DNA of 64,000 bases from Rhizobium sp. ICMP 5592 (GTDB lineage: Bacteria > Pseudomonadota > Alphaproteobacteria > Rhizobiales > Rhizobiaceae). Made by a program: the position numbers and the translations under genes. The DNA is taken from assembly GCF_009498525.1 (NCBI RefSeq), contig NZ_QSNT01000002.1, positions 620,001 through 684,000 on the forward strand, in the 5' to 3' direction. Each line of letters begins with the position of its first letter. Position 1 is the first letter of the stretch. Positions 19,965 through 28,905 of this stretch are shown in pieces. The notes under the pieces were generated by a model, which saw only the letters and a program-made list of their open reading frames with translations, made no database searches and was not told where the DNA came from.

Positions 19965-20507
19965 ATGAAGACTATCGCTTCGGAGCTTGCTGCCAGCATC
20001 CGCTCCATTCCGGACTATCCCAAGCCCGGCATCATCTTTCGCGACATCACCACGATGCTTGGGGATGCCAAGGCGTTTCGCCGTGCCGTCGATGCGCTGG
20101 TACAGCCCTATGCCGGTACCAAGATCGACAAGGTCGCCGGCATGGAGGCGCGTGGCTTCATTCTGGGCGGCGCGGTGGCGCATCAGCTGTCGGCCGGTTT
20201 CGTGCCGATCCGCAAGAAGGGCAAGCTGCCGCACGATATCGTGCGTATTGCCTACAGCCTCGAATATGGCGTCGACGAGATGGAGATGCACCGCGACGCG
20301 GTGAACCCCGGCGAAAAGGTGATCCTGGTTGACGATTTGATCGCGACGGGCGGCACCGCCGTTGGCGCCACCCAGCTACTGCGCCAGATCGGCGCCGAAG
20401 TCGTTGCTGCCTGCTTCGTCATCGACCTGCCGGACCTCGGCGGCCGTAAGAAGCTGGAAGCGCTCGATGTGCCGGTTCACACGCTGGTGGAATTCGGCGG
20501 GCATTGA
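19965..20507 (+). CDS. apt: Adenine phosphoribosyltransferase
   Basis: 180 residues from the ATG at 19965; the frame is open from 19917 but the extra codons run through the intergenic region. Family segments are [18 protein letters not shown] at the start, [15 protein letters not shown], the [11 protein letters not shown] loop and the PRPP-binding [14 protein letters not shown]. The enzyme salvages adenine to AMP with PRPP. It is separated from petC by a terminator and is probably transcribed alone. Confidence 0.95.
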   Translation: MKTIASELAASIRSIPDYPKPGIIFRDITTMLGDAKAFRRAVDALVQPYAGTKIDKVAGMEARGFILGGAVAHQLSAGFVPIRKKGKLPHDIVRIAYSLEYGVDEMEMHRDAVNPGEKVILVDDLIATGGTAVGATQLLRQIGAEVVAACFVIDLPDLGGRKKLEALDVPVHTLVEFGGH

Positions 20508-20541
20508 CGCCAAGCACCTTCTCTCTAATGGAGAGAGGGTC

Positions 20542-21009
20542 TCACTCGAACTCCAGCACAGTACTCTCGAAGCGTATCACCGGCACGCCATGCTGGTTCG
20601 TTCCGTCGCAGAGGATGGTGTTGAGCCTCCAGCCGGGGCGTGAGGCCAAGGGGTGGCTGGAGACCAGGGTGACACCATAGGTGACGGTGTCACCGGCGAA
20701 GACCGGGCGCAGCCATTGCAGCTTCTGGAAGCCGGCCGAGGGGCCGAGATTGGGCGGCTTTGCGCCCTCGGCGATCAGGCGGGCGGTTTCGCCTTTCCAA
20801 TAATCGATGAAGGTCCTCATCCAGGCTGCGCAAGTATGCCAACCGGAAGCGCAATGCCCGCCGAACAGCGTGTCCTTGGCCGCTTCCGCGTCCATATGGA
20901 AAATCTGCGGGTCGAAGCGCGAGGCGAAGCGGACGATGTCTTCAGCCGTAAACGTATGGCTGCCGATCTCGGCCCGTTCGCCGGTGGGGTAGAGTTCCGT
21001 CATCTTCAT
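20542..21009 (-). CDS. MaoC family dehydratase (second of pair)
   Basis: 155 residues with a hot-dog fold. The hydratase motif region is RFDPQIFHMDAEAAKDTLFGG (about 29-49), with the Asp and His expected for catalysis, and the C-terminal FAGDTVTYGVTLV strand. Its ATG overlaps the stop of the upstream MaoC gene (ATGA), so the two are co-translated and could form a heterodimer. The likely reaction is hydration of an enoyl-CoA, but the substrate cannot be read from the sequence. Confidence 0.88.
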   Translation of the reverse strand: MKMTELYPTGERAEIGSHTFTAEDIVRFASRFDPQIFHMDAEAAKDTLFGGHCASGWHTCAAWMRTFIDYWKGETARLIAEGAKPPNLGPSAGFQKLQWLRPVFAGDTVTYGVTLVSSHPLASRPGWRLNTILCDGTNQHGVPVIRFESTVLEFE

Positions 21010-21470
21010 GGCGAGACCTCCACCGGCGAGCGCATACGGATCATAGTGGCGTTTTCGCCGAGGCAGACGAGTTCGTCGTGCTGGTTCTTTACCTCATGAC
21101 GGAACTTGATGATGCCGATGCCAGGCCGGGAGCGCATGGCGCGGGATTCGAGCACGATGGAGCGGCCGGAAAGCGTGTCGCCCGCGAGAACCGGCTTCTT
21201 CCAGTCCATAAAGTCGATGCCCGGCGCGCCTTCGGATTCGGTGTTGAGCAGATAGCTGTCGCACATCATCCGCATGAACATCGCCGAGGTGTGCCAGCCG
21301 GAGGCGGCAAGGCCGCCCAGGATGCTGGCTCGGCCGGCGGCTTCATCGAGATGCATCGGTTGCGGATCGAACTCGCTTGCGAATTCAATGATTTCCTCGG
21401 CCGTCACATGCTTTGGTCCGAGCGGAAATACCTGTCCCGGCTGAAAATCCTCATATGTCAGTTTTGCCAT
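21006..21470 (-). CDS. MaoC family dehydratase (first of pair)
   Basis: 154 residues from the ATG at 21470 (MAKLTYEDFQ); in-frame starts at 21491 and 21512 are also possible. The hot-dog region reads FASEFDPQPMHLDEAAGRAS, with the Asp/His pair, and VLAGDTLSGRSIVLESRAM. The C-terminal half, GIIKFRHEVKNQHDELV, is typical of the family. It is paired with the overlapping downstream MaoC gene and is about one-third identical to it by eye, indicating duplication. Confidence 0.87.
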   Translation of the reverse strand: MAKLTYEDFQPGQVFPLGPKHVTAEEIIEFASEFDPQPMHLDEAAGRASILGGLAASGWHTSAMFMRMMCDSYLLNTESEGAPGIDFMDWKKPVLAGDTLSGRSIVLESRAMRSRPGIGIIKFRHEVKNQHDELVCLGENATMIRMRSPVEVSP

Positions 21471-21571
21471 ATCCGTCACCGGCCTCCTCATTCCTCCCGA
21501 GCGCAATCGCATGTCGGGCGGGAGTGGCGCAAGTATTTTCGTGACGGGGAAAGGGGGCGACCCTTGGTAGC

Positions 21572-21603
21572 GCCCTGGCGATCGGCGCTCGCGCCGTGCC
21601 AGG
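21572..21603. other. Strong hairpin between ychF and the MaoC pair
   Basis: CCCTGGC pairs with GCCAGGG, and inside it GGCGC pairs with GCGCC, giving a long GC-rich hairpin. It is separate from the ychF terminator-like stem nearby and has no U-run. Confidence 0.4.
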
Positions 21604-21634
21604 GTCCGGTCGCTGCCGGTATCCGTGCAGGGAA

Positions 21635-21666
21635 GATTGCCGGCGCTCAGGTGAGGGCCGGCAATC
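21635..21666 (-). terminator. Terminator-like stem after ychF
   Basis: GATTGCCGGC and GCCGGCAATC form a perfect 10-bp stem with a 12-base loop, starting 11 bases beyond the ychF stop. The following bases are CTTCCC, so the U-run is weak. Confidence 0.45.
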
Positions 21667-21676
21667 CCGTTATTTC

Positions 21677-22780
21677 CTAGGCATTGAAGAGGAAGTTGAG
21701 GACGTCACCGTCCTGGACGACATATTCCTTGCCTTCCGAGCGCATCTTGCCGTTTTCCTTGGCGCCGACTTCGCCCTTGAAGGCGATGTAATCGTTATAG
21801 GCGATGGTTTGGGCGCGGATGAAGCCACGTTCGAAATCCGAGTGAATGACGCCGGCGGCCTGCGGAGCCTTGGTGCCTTCCTCAATCGTCCAGGCGCGCG
21901 TTTCCTTCGGGCCGACGGTGAAATAGGTGATGAGATGCAGCAGCTTGTAACCGGCACGGATCAGCTGGTCGAGGCCGGCTTCCGAAAGGCCGAGCTCGGT
22001 GAGGAATTCCATGGCTTCCTCTGCGGGCAGCTGCGCCACTTCCGCTTCGATGGCGGCGGAGATGATCACCACTTCGGAATTCTGCTCCTTCGCCATGGCG
22101 GCGACGGCGGCCGTGTGCTCGTTGCCGGTGACGGCATCGGCTTCGGCGACGTTGCAGACGTAGAGCACGGGATGCGAGGTCAGAAGGTTCAGGCTCTTGA
22201 GGATACGGAGCTCTTCCTCATCGAGTGTCGACAGCAGGGTGCGTACCGGCTTGCCTTCGTTCAATAGCTTGAGCGAGGCTTCCATAAGCGGCAGCATCGC
22301 CATGGACTCCTTGTCCTTGCCGGTGGCGCGCTTGCGCGTCTGCTCGGTGCGGCGCTCCAGGCTCTCGAGGTCGGAGAGCATCAGCTCGGTCTCGATGGTC
22401 TCGGCGTCGGCAACCGGATTGATACGACCCTCGACATGGGTGATATCGCTGTCTTCGAAGCAGCGCAGCACATGCACGATGGCATCGACTTCGCGGATGT
22501 TGGCGAGGAACTGGTTGCCCAGACCTTCGCCCTTCGAGGCGCCGCGCACCAGGCCGGCAATATCGACGAAGGAAATGCGCGTCGGGATCAGCTCTTTCGA
22601 CTTGGCGATCTGGGCAAGCTGCTCCATCCGCGGATCGGGAACCGCCACTTCACCGGTGTTCGGCTCGATCGTGCAGAACGGATAATTCGCCGCCTGCGCC
22701 GCCGCCGTCTTGGTCAGCGCGTTGAACAGAGTGGACTTGCCGACATTCGGCAGCCCGACGATACCGCATTTGAAACCCAT
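21677..22780 (-). CDS. ychF: Redox-regulated ATPase YchF
   Basis: 367 residues. Obg-type GTPase fold with P-loop [15 protein letters not shown] (about 8-22), switch region [20 protein letters not shown] and NKxE-like NVAEAD at the place of the G4 motif, the variant that gives ATP preference. The C-terminal TGS domain covers about 280-365. YchF/OLA1 binds ribosomes and responds to oxidative stress in other bacteria. It lies upstream (in transcription) of the MaoC pair and close to pth. Confidence 0.95.
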   Translation of the reverse strand: MGFKCGIVGLPNVGKSTLFNALTKTAAAQAANYPFCTIEPNTGEVAVPDPRMEQLAQIAKSKELIPTRISFVDIAGLVRGASKGEGLGNQFLANIREVDAIVHVLRCFEDSDITHVEGRINPVADAETIETELMLSDLESLERRTEQTRKRATGKDKESMAMLPLMEASLKLLNEGKPVRTLLSTLDEEELRILKSLNLLTSHPVLYVCNVAEADAVTGNEHTAAVAAMAKEQNSEVVIISAAIEAEVAQLPAEEAMEFLTELGLSEAGLDQLIRAGYKLLHLITYFTVGPKETRAWTIEEGTKAPQAAGVIHSDFERGFIRAQTIAYNDYIAFKGEVGAKENGKMRSEGKEYVVQDGDVLNFLFNA

Positions 22781-22961
22781 GGCGCCTTGTCCATATCTTG
22801 AAAATCTTTGCAGTGCGTATGGGGGAAGGGCCGTTGCGGGTCAAGTCTTGCAGGGGAAAAGCGCTGTTTTTCTGCGGCGGATCGTGCTCGGACGCCGTTG
22901 TCGTCCTCTTCCTGCTCACGACCGATTGATCCGAATGGCTATCGCGGAACTGTCGTCTTGC

Positions 22962-22990
22962 TTGAATGGCCGGTTGCGGTGCGGTATAAA
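22962..22990 (+). promoter_or_regulatory. Promoter of clpS2
   Basis: TTGAAT (22962-22967) and TATAAA (22985-22990) with a 17-base spacer, about 50 bases upstream of the ATG. It is the clearest sigma-70 type match in the window. Confidence 0.55.
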
Positions 22991-23040
22991 CCTGTTATCA
23001 GCAACAAGCCCTTTTCCCCCTGTCATCAACGGTGAGTCCG

Positions 23041-23352
23041 ATGAGTGACAATGATGTTGTCCTAAACCCGAAGACCAAGACGAAGCCCAAGGTCGAGCGG
23101 CCGAAGCTTTACAAGATCATTCTCGTCAATGACGATTACACGCCGCGCGAATTCGTCATCATGGTGCTGCAAGCCGTCTTCCGCATGAGCGAGGAGGCCG
23201 GCTATCGCGTGATGATGACCGCGCATAAGCTTGGCAGCTGTGTGGTCATGGTTTGTGCCCGCGACATTGCCGAGACCAAGGCGCAGGAAGCCATCGATCT
23301 GGCGAAAAGCGCTGACTTCCCGTTGATGTTCACCACCGAGCCGGAAGAATAA
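23041..23352 (+). CDS. clpS2: ATP-dependent Clp protease adaptor ClpS, ClpS2 type
   Basis: 103 residues from the ATG at 23041; a GTG nine bases upstream is in frame. The adaptor core is IILVNDDYTPREFVIMVLQA, which positions the N-degron pocket residues, and then MMTAHKLGSCVVMVCARDIAE. The sequence lacks the N-terminal extension and the QKDRE-type segment of the main rhizobial ClpS1, so it is the second paralogue. ClpS hands N-end rule substrates to ClpAP; ClpS2 is reported in Agrobacterium to be more selective. It converges with the GNAT gene. Confidence 0.9.
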   Translation: MSDNDVVLNPKTKTKPKVERPKLYKIILVNDDYTPREFVIMVLQAVFRMSEEAGYRVMMTAHKLGSCVVMVCARDIAETKAQEAIDLAKSADFPLMFTTEPEE

Positions 23353-23367
23353 ACGCGGTCATAAGGG

Positions 23368-23841
23368 TCAGACGATAGGGCGGCGGATCTGGAAGCCGGT
23401 CTTGTCCTGCGAGAAGCCGCAATTGGCATAAAAGCGCAATGTTGCGGGTGTCTTCGAACCGGTGAGCAGCATCACCTTGTAGCAATTCTTCTCCCAGGCC
23501 GTTGCGATGGCCTTGTGGATCAACGCCCGGGCGTGGCCGCGCTGGCGATGGTCGGCATGGGTGACGACATTCTCGATCAACGCATAGGGTGCCGCGCCGC
23601 GCGTCAGGTTGGGGATAATGACCAGGGTGACGGAGGAGATGGCGAGCGTGCCGGCAAACGTCACGAAGATCGTCATGCCTGGATGCGCCAGCATGTCGGC
23701 AAAGCGGCTTTCTGCGAGCGCCGGCCCCAGCTCCGGATCGCCGGGATTGAGGTGCCGGTAGAGCGCGAGAAGGGTGGGAAGATCGCCGGCGGCGGCCGGG
23801 CGGATCACCACGATGTCACTGCCGTTGACGGCTTCCGTCAT
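23368..23841 (-). CDS. GNAT family N-acetyltransferase
   Basis: 157 residues. The acetyl-CoA binding motif A is ENVVTHADHRQRGHARALIHKA (V-x-x-x-x-R-x-x-G-x-G/A type), followed by CYKVMLLTGSK and FYANCGFSQDKTGF. The acceptor substrate is unknown. It is two bases downstream of pth on the same strand and probably co-transcribed with it. Confidence 0.9.
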   Translation of the reverse strand: MTEAVNGSDIVVIRPAAAGDLPTLLALYRHLNPGDPELGPALAESRFADMLAHPGMTIFVTFAGTLAISSVTLVIIPNLTRGAAPYALIENVVTHADHRQRGHARALIHKAIATAWEKNCYKVMLLTGSKTPATLRFYANCGFSQDKTGFQIRRPIV

Positions 23842-23842
23842 C

Positions 23843-24559
23843 TCAATCGTCCTTCTTGCCGAACATTCTCTTCAGCATCTCGGCCATTGGGCCGCTCTCG
23901 GGCATGCGCGGCTGATTGTGGTTGCGGGCCTGGTGAATGTGCGATTTGGCGAGGGTTTTCTTCTCCGGCTTTGGCGCCGGTTCTTCCGCCTTACCGCCCA
24001 GAGCCAACGCGATCTTGTTCATCAGCTGCGAATCCTCGCCGCGCACCAGCATGTCGGCATTGTCGGCGAGTGCGTCGAACAGCGGCTCCAGCCAGTCGCG
24101 GTCGACCTTGGCGAAATCGCCGAGCACATGGTTCTGTACCAACTCCTTGACGCCGGGATGGCCAATGCCGAGGCGCAGTCGCCGGTATTCGCGGCCGCAA
24201 TGGGCGTCGATCGACTTGATGCCGTTGTGACCGCCATGGCCGCCACCGGTCTTCAGCCGCACCTTGCCAGCCGTAAGGTCGAGTTCGTCATAGATGACGA
24301 CGAGGTCGGAAGGCTCGAGCTTGTAGAAGCGCATGGCCTCGCCGACGGATTCGCCGGAGAGGTTCATGAAGGTCTGCGGCTTGATCAGCAGGACTTTCTG
24401 GCCGCCGAGTTCGCCTTCGGCAATCTCCGCCCGGAACTTCTTCGTCCAGGGTGAAAAGCTATGACGACGATGGATCGCATCCACGGCCATGAAGCCGATA
24501 TTGTGACGGTTGCCCTGATATTTGGCGCCGGGATTGCCGAGGCCCGCGATGAGAAGCAT
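23843..24559 (-). CDS. pth: Peptidyl-tRNA hydrolase
   Basis: 238 residues from the ATG at 24559 ([20 protein letters not shown]), after GGGTGAAG; the frame is open 12 codons further. Conserved parts: the catalytic His in [51 protein letters not shown] and the acidic [13 protein letters not shown]. The enzyme releases peptides from peptidyl-tRNA dropped by ribosomes. A C-terminal extension of about 50 residues, rich in Lys and Pro, is longer than in E. coli Pth, as usual in rhizobia. The SBP gene lies 75 bases upstream. Confidence 0.95.
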   Translation of the reverse strand: MLLIAGLGNPGAKYQGNRHNIGFMAVDAIHRRHSFSPWTKKFRAEIAEGELGGQKVLLIKPQTFMNLSGESVGEAMRFYKLEPSDLVVIYDELDLTAGKVRLKTGGGHGGHNGIKSIDAHCGREYRRLRLGIGHPGVKELVQNHVLGDFAKVDRDWLEPLFDALADNADMLVRGEDSQLMNKIALALGGKAEEPAPKPEKKTLAKSHIHQARNHNQPRMPESGPMAEMLKRMFGKKDD

Positions 24560-24634
24560 GCGCTTCACCCTTTGGAAAATGCCGATGCCCTTCACGATAG
24601 GGAATTGACGGCAAAGTCAAGGCGGGACCGCCCA

Positions 24635-25366
24635 TCAGTCGCCGAGGTGGAGGCCGTATTTCAGGAATATCCGTTTCTGCGTGCCGTCGGCAATCAAGCT
24701 GTCGAGCGCTGTCTGCATCCTTTTCAGCAGATCGTCCGGAAAATCCTTCTGGCAGGCGATGCCCATGGGCTGAGCGGAGAGAACCGTTACCTTTTCGACG
24801 GCGTTTCCTTCTTTTCTCAATTTGTCGAAATAGCTTTCGGAGATCGGCATCAGGTCGATGCGGTCGCTCATCAGCTTCTTCAGTGTCGCCCTGAAGTCGC
24901 TGGCGACATCGATCCGTGGGAAATTGGCCTGCCGCAAGGCGGCCTCGGTATAGTCTTCCCGCCAGGTGCCGACAGTATACTTCCGCGCCTCATCCAGCGT
25001 GGCGGCGGTGACGCTGGATCCAGTGTGTTTGATCAGGATGTTGCGATCGACCAGCAGTGGCTGGACCCATTTAAACAGCTTGTCGCGTTCTTCATTATGG
25101 GCGGTTGCGAAGACGCAGGTCATCGGCACCGTCTGCGCTTGGTTGTAGGCTCGTGCCCACGGCATGACCTCGATCGAATAATCGATGCCGATATCAGCCA
25201 TCACCTTGCGCACCTGTTCGACGGTCGCGCCGACGGCCGTCTTGCCATCGCGGTAATTGAAGGGCGGATATTCTTCCGTGGTGAAGGCGACTGTTTCTGC
25301 TCGGGCCGCGGAGAGAAGGCTGGAGGAGGAGAGGCTGAGAAGGACGAGAAGCAGCAGTTTGCGCAT
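24635..25366 (-). CDS. Periplasmic substrate-binding protein (transporter-like)
   Basis: 243 residues with a signal peptide MRKLLLLVLLSLSSSSLLSA cleaved near AARA-ET. The mature part opens VAFTTEEYPPFNYRDG, the start of class 3 binding proteins, and runs through WARAYNQAQ, VGTWREDYTEAAL and DLMPISESYFDKL. It lacks any permease or ATPase neighbour, so it is probably not a transport component. It follows the GGDEF-EAL gene by only 14 bases on the same strand, suggesting it delivers a ligand signal to that sensor. The ligand is unknown; polar amino acids are usual for the family. Confidence 0.85.
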   Translation of the reverse strand: MRKLLLLVLLSLSSSSLLSAARAETVAFTTEEYPPFNYRDGKTAVGATVEQVRKVMADIGIDYSIEVMPWARAYNQAQTVPMTCVFATAHNEERDKLFKWVQPLLVDRNILIKHTGSSVTAATLDEARKYTVGTWREDYTEAALRQANFPRIDVASDFRATLKKLMSDRIDLMPISESYFDKLRKEGNAVEKVTVLSAQPMGIACQKDFPDDLLKRMQTALDSLIADGTQKRIFLKYGLHLGD

Positions 25367-25380
25367 GTGGTTTCCCGCCC

Positions 25381-27747
25381 CTACGATGCTTGTGCCACGG
25401 AGGGAAGCCTGTCTGCTTGCGATCCCGCCAATGTTTTCATCAGATCATTCGGATGCTGTGGCCGGTGGAACAGGTAGCCCTGGCCGTAATCCAGTCCCAT
25501 GGTGCGCAGCGTCGTGCACTCCTCTTCGGTTTCGATGCCTTCGGCAATGACCGTGCAGTTCATCTTGTGCGACAGTGTCGTGATGCTTTCGACTAGCATC
25601 CGGCTCTTGGCGCTGACGTCAGAGGCGGTGTCGTTGATCGCGCGGATGAAGGATTGGTCGATCTTGATGATATCGACCGGGAAACGGTTGATATAGCTCA
25701 GCGACGAATAGCCCGTGCCGAAGTCGTCGAGCGCGATGCGGCAGCCGTAGCGGCATATTTCGTTGATGACCATGCGGGTTTCCGGATTGTCGTCCATCAA
25801 TACCGCTTCGGTGATTTCGACGACGATCCGCTTCGGGGAAATATCGTAGCGGGAGAGCAGGGCGGCGATACGGACGGGTAGTTCCGGCTCGAATTGCAGC
25901 GGCGAGAAATTGATGGCGAGATAGGTGTCTTGCATGCCGTCGAGGCGCGAGAGACGCGCAAAATTGGAGACGGCCTTCTCCATGATGCGGTTGCCGATGC
26001 GAATGATCGAGCCCGTCTCCTCGGCGACCTCGATGATCCGGGCCGGCGGCAGAATGCCCTTCTGCGGATGATGCAGCCGCATCAGCGCCTCGAAGCCGGC
26101 GATGGAGCGATCATCGATATTAACGATCGGCTGCAGGTGAGCCTCGAACCAGTCTTCGCTGAGGCCGCTCTCGATGTGGCTCTCGAGTTCGGCGCGGCGG
26201 CGGGATGCGTCCAGCATGCCGTTATCGAAGATCTGCGCGCCGTTCTTGCCATCGTGTTTCTTGGCATACATGGCGATATCGGATTTCAGTAGCAGTTCGG
26301 CGGCATTGGCGGCGTGGCGGGGATAGATGGCGATGCCAATGCTGGCGCTGAGGCGGGCATCGCCGCCAAAGGGTGCTTCGAATACATCGGCGATACGGGT
26401 TGCCATGTCGATCGCCCTCGCTTCGGCGTCCTCGGCAAGCAGCAGGATAGCGAACTCATCGCCACCGAGACGGGCGGCGATGTCGCCGGGCTCCAGCCGT
26501 GCCTGCAAGCGGGCAACCAGTTCGCGCAGAGCTGCGTCGCCGGCGGCATGGCCCTTGTTGTCGTTAATCCATTTGAAGCGGTCGAGATCGATGAAGAGGC
26601 AGGCAAGCTCGCGCTTGCGCTTGTCCGCCTCGCTGATCTTGGCATCCAGCGCCGTCTCGAAACCCTGGCGGTTCAGCAGGCCGGTCAGATGATCGGTGAT
26701 CGCCTGGCGCAGGTTCCGGTCTTCGGATTGCTTGAGATCGGTGACATCCGTCATAACCGAGAGCGAAAGACCGTCCTGGATTGCCGTCGTCTCAAGGATC
26801 AGCACGTCCATGACCCGTTCATCCCGGCAATGGAATTTTACCGTGACGTCGAAGCGGTCGGCGCTGTCGGCATGGCTGCGCTTGCGCTCGATGTATTTTG
26901 CGCGCGATTCCGGCAGGACCAGGCTTGCAAATTTGCGTCCGACCACGTTTGCGCGGGCGTAGCCGGTGGCGGCCAGCCAATAGTCGCTGACGGCGGCGAT
27001 GCAATCGTCCTTGTCGAGCGAGAACAGCATGGCCGGTGTCAGATTATAGGTATCAGTGGCTCGGCGATGGGCGAGCTTCAGTTCGGTCTCCTCGCGCTCC
27101 AGCTTGCTCTGCATCTCGTTAAAGCTATGGGCGAGCCGGCCCATTTCGTCGTTGGACTGCCAGTCGACATGATGGCGCGAGCCCAGTTGCCGTGTCGCCT
27201 CGATCGCATGGGTCAGCCGCATCAGCGGCTGGATGACGAAGATTCGGTTGCCGATCAGGGCGGCGCCGAATACGGTCAGGACGGCGAAGATGAAGATCGA
27301 GATGAAGACGATCTCCTCGCTCTTCAATCCGTCGAAGAGGCCGAGCGTCGGATAGTAGACGGTGATGGAGCCGAGGTTCTTTGCGCCATCCACGCCGTTG
27401 TAGATGATCGAACGCGAGACGGCCTCCAATGGACCCTTATAGGCTTTGGGGATGGTCGATTGCGTGACGTCGAGCTGGCCGGAGAGATCGCGGACGTTGA
27501 CCTTGACGATCGCGCCCTCGGCAACCGTCGTCGCGCTGATCTGCGTAACACTGTCCTCGTCGAGATCCCATAGTGGCTTGGCAAGCGCCTGGGCATTGGC
27601 GATCAGCAGAACGGAGATATGGTCCTTGATTTCCTTTTCGGCCCGCCCGGACGAGAGGAAAAGAAACAGCACAAAAAGCGGTGCTACGAAAACCAGCAGC
27701 GCACCGCAGACGATCGCGAAAAACCTGTTTTCGACGGAATGGTTCAT
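25381..27747 (-). CDS. Membrane GGDEF-EAL protein with PAS domain
   Basis: 788 residues. Membrane helices at about 11-33 and 146-168 enclose a periplasmic sensor region; a HAMP-like stretch (170-222) and a PAS domain (about 228-340) follow. The GGDEF site reads ARLGGDEFAILL (428-432); the usual RxxD inhibitory site has Glu for Arg, so product inhibition may be absent. The EAL domain keeps GFEALMRLHH (553-555), INFSPLQF, ALDDFGTGYSSL, IIKIDQSF and VIAEGIETEEEC, all catalytic positions. Both making and degrading cyclic di-GMP are therefore possible. It is paired with the downstream SBP gene. Confidence 0.92.
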   Translation of the reverse strand: MNHSVENRFFAIVCGALLVFVAPLFVLFLFLSSGRAEKEIKDHISVLLIANAQALAKPLWDLDEDSVTQISATTVAEGAIVKVNVRDLSGQLDVTQSTIPKAYKGPLEAVSRSIIYNGVDGAKNLGSITVYYPTLGLFDGLKSEEIVFISIFIFAVLTVFGAALIGNRIFVIQPLMRLTHAIEATRQLGSRHHVDWQSNDEMGRLAHSFNEMQSKLEREETELKLAHRRATDTYNLTPAMLFSLDKDDCIAAVSDYWLAATGYARANVVGRKFASLVLPESRAKYIERKRSHADSADRFDVTVKFHCRDERVMDVLILETTAIQDGLSLSVMTDVTDLKQSEDRNLRQAITDHLTGLLNRQGFETALDAKISEADKRKRELACLFIDLDRFKWINDNKGHAAGDAALRELVARLQARLEPGDIAARLGGDEFAILLLAEDAEARAIDMATRIADVFEAPFGGDARLSASIGIAIYPRHAANAAELLLKSDIAMYAKKHDGKNGAQIFDNGMLDASRRRAELESHIESGLSEDWFEAHLQPIVNIDDRSIAGFEALMRLHHPQKGILPPARIIEVAEETGSIIRIGNRIMEKAVSNFARLSRLDGMQDTYLAINFSPLQFEPELPVRIAALLSRYDISPKRIVVEITEAVLMDDNPETRMVINEICRYGCRIALDDFGTGYSSLSYINRFPVDIIKIDQSFIRAINDTASDVSAKSRMLVESITTLSHKMNCTVIAEGIETEEECTTLRTMGLDYGQGYLFHRPQHPNDLMKTLAGSQADRLPSVAQAS

Positions 27748-27932
27748 AGTTCCGCTTGCTCCCCGGTCGCAGACCGGCTGATCTTGGGGCGTGCCGTTCT
27801 CTACAACTGTTTGGCGTAAACTTTCATGAATGTGTTAAATGTTGCTGAAACCATGGGGTTAATGGATTTAAACCAAGTATTGATTCCGCAAATCGCAGAA
27901 GTTCTGGTTACTTTTATTAGAATCTAGACATG

Positions 27933-27965
27933 AAAAACCCGCCATCCCCAGAGGGGAGGCGGGTC
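27933..27965 (-). terminator. Rho-independent terminator after rplY
   Basis: ACCCGCC and GGCGGGT arms, with an inner CCCC/GGGG pairing, are followed by five T. It lies about 27 bases after the rplY stop. Confidence 0.85.
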
Positions 27966-27991
27966 TGAATGCGTAGCGATGAAGACGCTGA

Positions 27992-28603
27992 TTAAGCGCT
28001 GGCTTCTTCGCTGCCTTCTTCTTCCGTAAGGCCGGCAGCCGGAGCGACGATCGTTGCGATCGTGAAGTCGCGGTCGGCGATGACCGGAACTACGCCCTTC
28101 GGCAGGGTTACATGCGAGATGTGGATGCTGTCGCCGCTCTTGAGACCGGAAAGGTCAACGGTGAAGAATTCCGGGATCGCATCGGCCGGGCAATGGACTT
28201 CGACTTCGTGGCGAACGATGTTCAGCACGCCGCCGGCCTTGAGGCCCGGGGACTTTTCCTGGTTGACGAAGTGAACCGGGATTTCAACGGTCACCTGGCT
28301 GTTGCCGGAGACGCGCAGAAAGTCGATATGGAGCGTGAAATCACGGACCGGATCGAGCTGGTAGTCCTTCGGCAGAACCTTGATCTTCGTGCCGTCGACG
28401 TCGATCGTCGCGATGGTGGTGAGGAAACCACCGGCATGAATACGCTTCGTCACTTCATTGGTGTTGAGAGTGATCGAGATGGGGGCCTGCTTGTCACCAT
28501 AGATGACAGCGGGAATCAAACCATTGCGGCGAAGTTCACGGGCGGACCCCTTACCAACCCGTTCGCGCGCCTCGGCCTTGAGCTCGTAGCTTTCGTGGCT
28601 CAT
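27992..28603 (-). CDS. rplY: 50S ribosomal protein L25 (CTC type)
   Basis: 203 residues, the long general-stress (CTC) form with a C-terminal TL5 domain, as in alphaproteobacteria. The 5S rRNA-binding N-terminus is [21 protein letters not shown], then [13 protein letters not shown]. The TL5-like part contains [21 protein letters not shown]. It ends in an acidic tail [10 protein letters not shown]. The usual next gene, pth, is about 3.4 kb away because of two inserted genes. Confidence 0.95.
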   Translation of the reverse strand: MSHESYELKAEARERVGKGSARELRRNGLIPAVIYGDKQAPISITLNTNEVTKRIHAGGFLTTIATIDVDGTKIKVLPKDYQLDPVRDFTLHIDFLRVSGNSQVTVEIPVHFVNQEKSPGLKAGGVLNIVRHEVEVHCPADAIPEFFTVDLSGLKSGDSIHISHVTLPKGVVPVIADRDFTIATIVAPAAGLTEEEGSEEASA

Positions 28604-28905
28604 AGCTATTCCTTTCGAGGTTATTTGGAGAGTTCATCCGGTCGCCGGCATGCGGGGACCGATTGAACTGGAGGAGGGCAAGCCCTGCCTCATCCGCGTT
28701 GCCTCCAAGGGTGTCTACGCGGACGCGTGGCGTATAGTACAAACAGGCCGAAGGTGCAAGTCTCACCGGAGAAAGCGCATCTGTGATGACATTGCAACTC
28801 TCGATAAAGAGCCGGTGATGCTATTTCTATCAACGCCTTGACATATACCCCCGGCCTCTTCAACAGTCGATTTCAATCGATCAGGGTCAAAAGGAGAGGT
28901 CGGGT
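28604..28905. other. Divergent intergenic region rplY / secreted protein
   Basis: About 300 bases carrying the rplY promoter and leader on one side and the promoter of the first secreted paralogue on the other. TTGACA is present near 28837. No gene or RNA was recognised. Confidence 0.4.

Noticed and set aside
20517..20541. CTCTCT/AGAGAG hairpin between apt and the MaoC gene
   Set aside because: Short AT/GC-mixed stem without U-run; may act in termination but evidence is weak.
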